Below are positions 56,169-64,000 of a stretch of DNA of 64,000 nucleotides, piece after piece (within the stretch, counting starts at the first letter, position 1; every line of letters begins with the position of its first letter). The stretch is taken from NCBI GenBank assembly GCA_030765065.1, contig CM060978.1, forward strand, positions 61,372,421 through 61,436,420, read 5' to 3'. The notes below the pieces were generated by a model that saw nothing but the letters and a program-made list of their open reading frames with translations, was not told where the DNA came from and made no database searches. Both the position numbers and the translations under genes were made by a program. This DNA is from Deroplatys truncata (taxonomy: Eukaryota > Arthropoda > Insecta > Mantodea > Mantidae).

Positions 56169-58434
56169 GTGTTCGCCCTCGGTTTCAATGGCATGTTCGG
56201 CGACTGCCGATTTTTCTGTATGGCCCAGGCGGCAGTTTCTTTTGTGTTCGCTCAGTCTGGTGTTAGCGCTCCGCTGTGTGGTACCAATGTACACTGAACC
56301 ACACGAACAAGGAATACGGTAAACACCGGCCGATGACAGGGGGTCTCGGGGGTCTTTGGAAGAGCGCAGTAGGCTGTTTAATTGTCTTGTAGGTTTGAAT
56401 ACTGTTTTGACGTTATGACGTTGAAGTATGTGTTCAATACGGTCAGTGACATTTCTGAAATATGGCAGAAAGACGATGGACTTGCTTTTGGGTTGGTCCT
56501 GAGTAGCCGGTCGGGGCTTGGCCGGACGGCAGGCTCTTCTCACCTCTTGGACTGAATAACCATTTGATTGTAGAGCTGTTTCTAGGTGTCGGATTTCTTG
56601 TGGAAGTAAGTGTGGTTCACAAATACGGGAAGCACGGTTTGCGAGTGTCTTAATCATAGCACGTTTATGTCTAAGATGGTGGTTGGAGTTTTTGTTAAGG
56701 TAACGGTCTGTGTGTGTGGGTTTGCGGTAGACAGTATGACCCAGCATGCCGTCAGCCTTCCTGCTAACGAGTACATCTAGAAAGGCTAGTTGGTCATCCT
56801 TTTCTTGTTCCATTGTGAACTGTATACGCTGATTGATGCTATTTAGATGTAACAAAAAATCTTGAAGAGCTTGTTCACCATGGGGCCAGATGACGAAGGT
56901 GTCATCCACATAGCGGAACCAGGCTGTTGGTTTGAGTGGAGCTGAGTCTAGTGCCTTTGACTCAAATGCCTCCATGAAGAAATTGGCCACAACAGGGCTA
57001 AGGGGGCTGCCCATGGCAACACCGTCTATTTGGTCGTAGAATGACCGGTTCCACTGGAAATAAGTCGTAGTCAGGACATGGTGAAAAAGTGTAATGATAT
57101 CATCAGAGAAGATGGGTTGTAACAACTTCAGAGTTTCTTGTACTGGAACCATGGTGAATAGAGACACAACGTCAAAACTAATTAGTAAATCCTTAGGTAG
57201 CAATTTGAGGTTGCGGAGAATTTGAATGAAATGAGTAGAGTCTGATGAAAGAGTCGGACAAGCCGACATGGGGTTGTAGAAGACCGGTTAGGTATTTAGC
57301 TATGTCGTATGTGGGAGAACCAATACCACTAACAATGGGCCTGAGCGGAACCTCTGGTTTATGGATCTTGGGTAGCCCGTAAAGTCTAGGCGGCTGAGCT
57401 TCGGACTTGGTAAGGCGGCGTTTGTCTTCCTTCGAAAGCGAGGAGTTCTTGATCAAAAGATTGGTTTTCCGTAGAATACGGGCTGTCGGACCACGTTTAA
57501 TCTTATGGTAGGTTGCTGGTTGCAGGAGTTCAGAGATTTTCTGTTGATAGTCTTGTTGGTTAAGAATAACTGTGGCATTACCCTTGTCCGCTGAGCAAAC
57601 AATGATGTCTCGGTTGGAGTTCAGCTTCTTTAATGCAGTTCTCTCTTGATTGGTTAAATTACTGGTAGGAGGTTTGGCCTTCTCGAGAACCCTGGCAGAT
57701 TCCCGGCGAATTTCATCAGCTGCAAGCCTTGGCAGAACTCATATTCCTGCTTCAATGTGAGAAATGATGTCTTCAACTGGCAACGTTGGAGTGACAACAG
57801 CGTAGTTACCTCCTTTAGCAAGGAGTGACGTTTCAGCAGGTGACAGCTGGTGATCAGATAAGTTCACTACCGTGCGGCAGTGGTTGAGAGCAGTCGGCGG
57901 TTTGATGGAGGCAGTAAGGCCATCAAACTTCTTCTTGTGACGAGTGGTCATGCTGTTGTGATTGTATGTCATAGAGCTGTAGGTGCTTCTGTCAGTGTTG
58001 TCCCAATCAAAATTGTGTAGTGAGTTACTTACTTGAAGATGTAAGATGAGTAGTTGACTATTGTTGGCCGAGAGTTGTCGTCTGGTCTGATGGATGCGTT
58101 CTCGGAGCAAGGCCCATTCAGAGCGATTGTAAATACGGTTGGCGGCAGCGGTGGTGAAATGTCGTTTCTCTCGTAGGAATTTAGGAATAATTCCCGAGTC
58201 TCGGCAGCGTAGAAGAAAGGCAAGTGAACACAGCAAAGAAGATTTTTGTTTGCGTAGCACTTCTAGTCGACGGATCAGACGGTATGCCTCCTCCCCGTAG
58301 AGGCGAGTCATGTAAGAACGTAGGTTTTCACGGCCGGTGTCACAATTATAACTAATATGATTTTCCGGGCTGTTATGCCGTGTTCTGCTGAAGAAAGATT
58401 TCCCAGACGTTTCGTCCACAACTGCGGTGGACAT
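55893..58434 (-). pseudogene. Penelope-like RT/endonuclease, left unit
   Basis: The ATG at 58434 opens 231 codons (N-terminal region, no named domain), ended by TGA at 57739-57741. The same frame then continues, with RLYGLPKIHK near 57390, until a 2-bp deletion near 57241 shifts it. The next frame, 57269-55893, carries the RT core: SFDVVSLFT, GVAMGSPLSPVVANFF and catalytic YVDD in FRYVDDTFVIW. It then has a connector with FLPYFRNVTDRI and the GIY-YIG nuclease (GVYRIPC then CGSVYIG). A basic tail closes it. Total about 845 codons, normal for the class. Not translatable in one piece because of the stop and the frameshift. Confidence 0.93.
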
Positions 58435-58786
58435 CTTCAGTGGCGCGGATGAAGTCTTCTCGGTGAAAGTATCGCAGCGTCTGATGCGTTGGCCGTTAGT
58501 GCCGCTCTCTTTATAGTGTGGGCGCTCTCTGCTGATTGGCCCGCTGGTATGAGGGGGCTGGCGCCGGCTGTGTTGTTGCTCTCTTCTGATTGGCTCGCAG
58601 TGTTTTTCGGTTTGTATGACCTTTCTTGTTTTTGATGACTAGATGCCAGTTACTGTTGAGTTTCAATGCTTCTTCTTTCCTATTGAAATTATTGGGATGT
58701 TTATAAATCTCTATTGCTTCCCGTTGTAGCCGGGTATGGTAATGCTTTATGGAGGAAAGAATGTTGGTGTCCTGAAATCTAATAAT
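58311..58786 (-). repeat. Penelope pseudo-LTR, middle copy
   Basis: Same 476-bp segment as at both ends of the array. It joins the right unit to the left unit without any extra sequence ('gaggcgagtca' then 'tgtaagaacg' on the plus strand). Confidence 0.9.
58402..58443 (-). ncRNA. Hammerhead-ribozyme-like motif, middle pseudo-LTR
   Basis: Identical in sequence to the motifs at both ends. The ATG of the left unit's ORF (58434-58432) lies inside it, between the CUGAAGA core and stem II. Cleavage at GUC would fall about 25 nt into the ORF. Confidence 0.6.
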
Positions 58787-61054
58787 GTGTTCGCCCTCGG
58801 TTTCAATGGCATGTTCAGCGACTGTCGATTTTTCTGTATGGCCCAGGCGGCAGTTTCTTTTGTGTTCGCTCAGTCTGGTGTTAGCGCTCCGCTGTGTGGT
58901 ACCAATGTACACTGAACCACACGAACAAGGAATACGGTAAACACCGGCCGATGACAGGGGGTCTCGGGGGTCTTTGGAAGAGCGCAGTAGGCTGTTTAAT
59001 TGTCTTGTAGGTTTGAATACTGTTTTGACGTTATGACGTTGAAGTATGTGTTCAATACGGTCAGTGACATTTCTGAAATATGGCAGAAAGACGATGGACT
59101 TGCTTTTGGGTTGGTCCTGAGTAGCCGGTCGGGGCTTGGCCGGACGGCAGGCTCTTCTCACCTCTTGGACTGAATAACCATTTGATTGTAGAGCTGTTTC
59201 TAGGTGTCGGATTTCTTGTGGAAGTAAGTGTGGTTCACAAATACGGGAAGCACGGTTTGCGAGTGTCTTAATCATAGCACGTTTATGTCTAGGATGGTGG
59301 TTGGAGTTCTTGTTAAGGTAACGGTCTGTGTGTGTGGGTTTGCGGTAGACAGTATGACCCAGCGTGCCGTCAGCCTTCCTGCTAACGAGTACATCTAGAA
59401 AGGCTAGTTGGTCATCCTTTTCTTGTTCCATTGTGAACTGTATACGCTGATTGATGCTATTTAGATGTAACAAAAAATCTTGAAGAGCTTGTTCACCATG
59501 GGGCCAGATGACGAAGGTGTCATCCACATAGCGGAACCAGGCTGTTGGTTTGAGTGGAGCTGAGTCTAGTGCCTTTGACTCAAATGCCTCCATGAAGAAA
59601 TTGGCCACAACAGGGCTAAGGGGGCTGCCCATGGCAACACCGTCTATTTGGTCGTAGAATGACCGGTTCCACTGGAAATAAGTCGTAGTCAGGACATGGT
59701 GAAAAAGTGTAATGATATCATCAGAGAAGATGGGTTGTAACAACTTCAGAGTTTCTTGTACTGGAACCATGGTGAATAGAGACACAACGTCAAAACTAAT
59801 TAGTAAATCCTTAGGTAGCAATTTGAGGTTGCGGAGAATTTGAATGAAATGAGTAGAGTCTTTGATGAAAGAGTCGGACAAGCCGACATGGGGTTGTAGA
59901 AGACCGGTTAGGTATTTAGCTATGTCGTATGTGGGAGAACCAATACCACTAACAATGGGCCTGAGCGGAACCTCTGGTTTATGGATCTTGGGTAGCCCGT
60001 AAAGTCTAGGCGGCTGAGCTTCGGACTTGGTAAGGCGGCGTTTGTCTTCCTTCGAAAGCGAGGAGTTCTTGATCAAAAGATTGGTTTTCCGTAGAATACG
60101 GGCTGTCGGATCACGTTTAATCTTATGGTAGGTTGCTGGTTGCAGGAGTTCAGAGATTTTCTATTGATAGTCTTGTTGGTTAAGAATAACTGTGGCATTA
60201 CCCTTGTCCGCTGAGCAAACAATGATGTCTCGGTTGTAGTTCAGCTTCTTTAATGCAGTTCTCTCTTGATTGGTTAAATTACTGGTAGGAGGTTTGGCCT
60301 TCTCGAGAACCCTGGCAGATTCCCGGCGAATTTCATCAGCTGCAAGCCTTGGCAGAACTCATATTCCTGCTTCAATGTGAGAAATGATGTCTTCAACTGG
60401 CAACGTTGGAGTGACAACAGCGTAGTTACCTCCTTTAGCAAGGAGTGACGTTTCAGCAGGTGACAGCTGGTGATCAGATAAGTTCACTACCGTGCGGCAG
60501 TGGTTGAGAGCAGTCGGCGGTTTGATGGAGGCAGTAAGGCCATCAAACTTCTTCTTGTGACGAGTGGTCATGCTGTTGTGATTGTATGCCATAGAGTTGT
60601 AGGTGCTTCTGTCAGTGTTGTCCCAATCAAAACTGTGTAGTGAGTTACTTACTTGAAGATGTAAGATGAGTAGTTGACTATTGTTGGCAGAGAGTTGTCG
60701 TCTGGTCTGAGGGATGCGTTCTCGGAGCAAGGCCCATTCAGAGCGATTGTAAATGCGGTTGGCGGCAGCGGTGGTGAAATGTCGTTTCTCTCGTAGGAAT
60801 TTAGGAATAATTCCCGAGTCTCGGCAGCGTAGAAGAAAGGCAAGTGAACACAGCAAAGAAGATTTTTGTTTGCGTAGCACTTCTAGTCGACGGATCAGAC
60901 GGTATGCCTCCTCCCCGTAGAGGCGAGTCATGTAAGAGCGTAGGTTTTCACGGCCGGTGTCACAATTATAACTAATATGATTTTCCGGGCTGTTATGCCG
61001 TGTTCTGCTGAAGAAAGATTTCCCAGACGTTTCGTCCACAACTGCGGTGGACAT
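58511..61054 (-). pseudogene. Penelope-like RT/endonuclease, right unit
   Basis: The ATG at 61054 opens 231 codons ended by TGA (60359-60361), at the same codon as in the left unit. A second in-frame stop, TAG (60161-60163), is unique to this unit. After it, a single open frame of about 520 codons (60076-58511) contains RLYGLPKIHK near residue 25, SFDVVSLFT near 95, GVAMGSPLSPVV near 145, YVDD near 184 and GIY-YIG (VYIG) near 395. The RT-endonuclease part is thus intact. Without an upstream ATG or stop readthrough, the N-terminal region would not be joined to it. Confidence 0.93.
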
Positions 61055-61406
61055 CTTCAGTGGCGCGGATGAAGTCTTCTCGGTGAAAGTATCGCAGCGT
61101 CTGATGCGTTGGCCGTTAGTGCCGCTCTCTTTATAGTGTGGGCGCTCTCTGCTGATTGGCCCGCTGGTATGAGGGGGCTGGCGCCGGCTGTGTTGTTGCT
61201 CTCTTCTGATTGGCTCGCAGTGTTTTTCGGTTTGTATGACCTTTCTTGTTTTTGATGACTAGATGCCAGTTACTGTTGAGTTTCAATGCTTCTTCTTTCC
61301 TATTGAAATTATTAGGATGTTTATAAATCTCTATTGCTTCGCGTTGTAGCCGGGTATGGTAATGCTTTATGGAGGAAAGAATGTTGGTGTCCTGAAATCT
61401 AATAAT
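60931..61406 (-). repeat. Penelope pseudo-LTR, 5' copy (truncated third unit)
   Basis: Only the last 476 bp of a unit remain. 61131-61406 encodes the C-terminal ~90 codons of the endonuclease ORF. The break at 61406 after 'ctaataat' is the 5' truncation point, abutting the B copy. Confidence 0.9.
61022..61063 (-). ncRNA. Hammerhead-ribozyme-like motif, 5' pseudo-LTR
   Basis: Same core and stems as the other two, with the right unit's ATG (61054-61052) inside it. Confidence 0.6.
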
Positions 61407-62238
61407 TCGTCCAAAAATTTTTTTAAAAATATTAACTTTGTAATTTCAATGTTTCTTTAAATATTATATTTATGTTTGCCTCGGCTGCGCCAGTATTTAT
61501 TTTTTTTAGAGGCATGAATGTCTTAAAAAGGCGCGGTGCGGCTGAAGAATGTAGGCTTACACAGATTATATACTTCACTACATTTATTAAAGCTTGACAC
61601 TATTTAAATAACACTTCACTGATATAGAGAGCTGTGAGATTATTTTATTAATTACTTGCACTTTTTAACACGTAAACTATTTTCGCCTCACACTGAATAC
61701 GTATTAAACATCTCAAGGGCGCGTTTCGCGTCTGATTAGTAACACAACGCGTCAAGTTATGAGCGCTGTCTGCAAGAAACTAACTTGATTTCTACCGCCT
61801 AAATTTGTAAATTTCTGTATTTAAAGTATCTGATTGGCTATTCATAATCCAATAGAGTACTTTTATTTAACTTAAGTTTTTTTTCTCTCTTCAGCTTCTG
61901 GCTGTATTATAAACTGTCTCAAAATTACATTATTGTTTCCAAGAATGACTAGTAGCATTATTAAAGCTTCTTACTCATTTTTGCCTCAAGGTTACCTCAT
62001 TGTTACCTCATTATTAGCAACTTTTGACATATTTCTCACAGATCCTACATTATTAAATTACGTAATACATTCACATAACATTGTTACACATGTATACAAT
62101 AATATAAACATTTACAATGACTGTAATATACACTTTTTATATATTGTTACATACACATATTGCTTTTAGACGGTCTGTTATTGAATTTATATTATATACT
62201 TAGATTGAAATTGTTTAAGTGCTAAAAATACTGCCTCA
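61407..62238 (-). mobile_element. B-family solo LTR truncated by the Penelope array
   Basis: From 'aaaaatattaactttgtaat' near 61425 to the terminal ...ACTGCCTCA (62238). The missing left end (TGTTGGGGAGCC block) was lost at the Penelope junction. CCAAT-type blocks are partly kept near 61833 and 61848. Confidence 0.8.
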
Positions 62239-62909
62239 AACAGTAGTTTTTTTCTCGGTTGTTCTGGCTTACAGGATTTTCGCTGCTGTCCTGTACTTGG
62301 GGTTAACGTTAAAATTAATACTTCATAGGATATCAGGATACCGTAAAAAAAGTAAAAAAATTAATAATAATAACAATAAAGCTACCGGCCCCCTTCTTAA
62401 TTTAACGGTGAAAATCATTATAGCGAATAGCAAATAGGCACGTGCATATAATAACATAACAAACTCACGAACCAAGGGATTTTTCCGTTAGATTTTAATT
62501 ATAATGGCAAATTAAAACGTTAATAATGAAATGAACCTTTAAATAATTAAGCTATGTAATAAGAACTTTTTGTTCGGCATTAATCACGGTTGAGACTCCA
62601 CTGCAAAAGTTTTTAATGAAGCACCATCATGAGGCACAGGTAATTGTGATGTAAGGGTTCAGCCAAAATGAGCAAGGCCAAACCTTTGGAAATAAAGTCT
62701 GGTATGTTACATTTAGATGGCTTTCCCTACCCATTAAGTTTTACTTTAATATTTTTTATAAATTGTACTTACAAAAGCTTATTTTCTATATACTTTATTT
62801 TGATTGCAATAGACGTTAACAGAAATGATTTAATCATACATTTTTAAAACTGACGTTATGCTGGCTTGGGAATGCCGCTATTTGCACATCACGTGAAACA
62901 AAGTAAGCA
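62239..62909. other. Unrecognised interval
   Basis: AT-rich. A weak A left-end resemblance lies at 62700-62800 ('ggctttccctacccattaag', 'acaaaagcttattttctat'). No gene. Confidence 0.4.
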
Positions 62910-63380
62910 CAAACTATTTCTTACGGTTTACCAGGTATGCAAAGGTCATTCAGAATGAAGAGACTTTTGGGGACATTCCCAGAAGATTCAAGATATACGT
63001 TTCATTTGCTGTGAAAATATCTTAAACATATTATATTTTAATCAAAATCCTTACAGCATTTTTGAGAAAATAACTATTTTCGAAAAATGTTCCAATGTAT
63101 AATGTATTCTGGAGTGGGGATTTTCTTGAAAATCTTCGTGTCACATCCTTAAAATATACCAAACTCAAATACCATGTTTTGTATTTATCCGAGTTTTCGT
63201 TTTTGAGTTACGCTGTTCAAAGACAGATAGACAGACGGACAGACACACACGGACATGTTTCCCAAATTAGTTTATTTGGATTCGGACACCTCAAGGCTTG
63301 TATTATCGGTGAAATCTCGGTATCGAATTTTTGGATGGAATACAATACTTCCCCTACTTATTACACGTAGTAGAGAAAGT
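62910..63380 (+). mobile_element. A-family element, left half missing
   Basis: Runs from 'tttcttacggtttaccagg' to the terminal GTAGTAGAGAAAG. The internal tract is 'gacagatagacagacgg' near 63223. Confidence 0.75.
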
Positions 63381-63605
63381 ACAAAAAAAATGATTGGAGA
63401 TAAATTGTATTGTAACAAAAAATCTACACTTTTTGTGCAACAAATTTCTCTCCCCCTCTGTTTGTCTCTCCCATCGCTTACCAATTACACAAAATGAAAA
63501 TAATTCAGAATGAAGGAGACGGAAAATGTAGATATACATTTAATTGCTCATGAAAATATCTTAAACGTTTGGTATTTGAATCAAAATTCATTTTTCAGAA
63601 AATCA
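63381..63605 (+). mobile_element. A-family partial copy, head-to-tail
   Basis: Enters at the 'ttgtattgtaacaaaaaat' block and runs through 'catgaaaatatcttaaacg' to 'tttttcagaaaatcaaaac', where the LINE fragment begins. Confidence 0.6.
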
Positions 63606-63639
63606 AAACTACTTTTTCACTGCTTGGGTTACGCATATT

Positions 63640-64000
63640 GCCTGTTCCTTTATTCAGCTCCGTCATTTCCTTGGGCGTCCAACAACACTGCTCCTTCGTG
63701 TTTATACTTTTGTATCATAAATAGTATTGTTTCATTATTCATCTTAATCAAATGCTGTTTCCAATTCTTCTTGGAATCTTCAATTTTATCATTAATTTTG
63801 CATATACCTAGTTCTTCCCGTATATGTTCATTGCGAAAGAGATCTCTTCTGGTACAACCTTTTACCCTTCTCAGAAATCTCATTTCTGCTGCTGGTAATT
63901 TAGTTTTATCTTTCTGGCTCATATTCCAGGACTCGCTGCTATGCACCAACGTTGATACATCATTGTTCTATAAAAGTTAATTTTTAGAGATTTCCTAGTT
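63640..64000 (-). pseudogene. LINE reverse-transcriptase ORF, C-terminal fragment
   Basis: The minus frame 63949-63650 reads SSESWNMSQKDKTKLPAAEM, then RFLRRVKGCTRRD, RNEHIREELG and WKQHLIKMNNE. This is the post-RT tail typical of insect non-LTR retrotransposon ORF2 proteins (xGSExWTxxxxDxxxLxxxEMRFLR...). Upstream of 63949 the match continues in another frame (SLKINFYRTMMYQRW), so there is a frameshift. The element runs off the window end. Confidence 0.8.

Larger units (their letters stand above)
55693..61406 (-). mobile_element. Tandem Penelope-like retroelement array
   Basis: Reading the minus strand: a 5'-truncated unit (61406-60931), a complete unit (60930-58311, 2620 bp), and a second complete unit (58310-55693, 2618 bp). 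The 476-bp segment at 61406-60931 recurs at 58786-58311 and 56168-55693, so each body lies between copies of a pseudo-LTR, the usual Penelope layout. The units differ only at scattered bases plus one 2-bp indel, hence recent. Each encodes reverse transcriptase followed by GIY-YIG endonuclease. The array lies between an A fragment (left) and a B copy truncated by it (right), with no matching target duplication. Confidence 0.95.

Noticed and set aside
57739-57741. The Penelope TGA as the boundary of two separate genes or an intron
   Set aside because: The frame continues directly after the stop with conserved-looking sequence, and no splice sites are evident. A nonsense mutation or readthrough is simpler.
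58029-58223. 64-codon frame inside the Penelope unit (also 60649-60843)
   Set aside because: An alternate-frame shadow of the N-terminal ORF, present only because the units are duplicated.

Overview
This is a gene-poor, AT-rich stretch of a large animal nuclear genome. The mariner types, the tRNA-derived SINE-like repeats and the heat-shock-type promoter point to an arthropod, most likely an insect. A cockroach or termite is my guess, at low confidence. I found no convincing host protein gene, no intact tRNA gene and no rRNA gene. Almost everything I can explain is transposable-element sequence, so the window reads as layered insertions. Names A to G below are my own labels for families defined only from this window.

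Two families fill most of it. Family A is about 0.85 kb, runs from TCTGATGTG to TAGAGAAAG, carries an internal GT/CTGT-rich tract, and is seen in about 35 whole or partial copies on both strands. Family B is about 0.86-0.99 kb with TG...CA ends and 4-bp target duplications. It carries conserved CCAAT boxes and AATAAA signals and looks like a solo LTR, with about 11 copies. A is found inside B and B inside A, so the two were active over the same period. Family C is an older repeat with two copies (3710-6950 and 28075-29665). It supplies an empty-site comparison that fixes the ends of one B copy, and it carries a short acidic reading frame.

Layout: 1-6.95 kb, nested A/B/C. 7.7-12.7 kb, diverged A copies with retroposon D1. 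13.2-16.3 kb, old B and A with D2 and microsatellites. 16.3-17.6 kb, a complete but dead mariner with TIRs and TA duplications. 18-23.9 kb, SINE-like and A fragments plus DNA transposon G1. 23.9-26.4 kb, A hosting B and another A. 26.6-27 kb, a foldback MITE. 28-31.4 kb, C2/B and G2. 32-39.2 kb, B with A inside, A with retroposon E and B, and a mariner remnant. 39.2-42.3 kb, mostly unrecognised. 42.4-44.4 kb, a mariner split by a B solo LTR. 44.7-53.2 kb, A, SINE-like and B copies. 54.7-55.3 kb, a 549-bp solo LTR (F) with a perfect five-unit heat-shock element. 55.7-61.4 kb, a tandem Penelope-like element array on the minus strand: two near-identical units plus a 5'-truncated third, with reverse transcriptase, GIY-YIG endonuclease and a hammerhead-like motif in each terminal repeat. 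61.4-64 kb, B, A and a LINE reverse-transcriptase C-terminus running off the window.

The most notable items are the Penelope-like array with its shared in-frame TGA and its ribozyme-like motif overlapping the start codon, the LTR with the heat-shock element, the reciprocal A/B nesting with exact target duplications, and the G transposons that carry a tRNA-like module.
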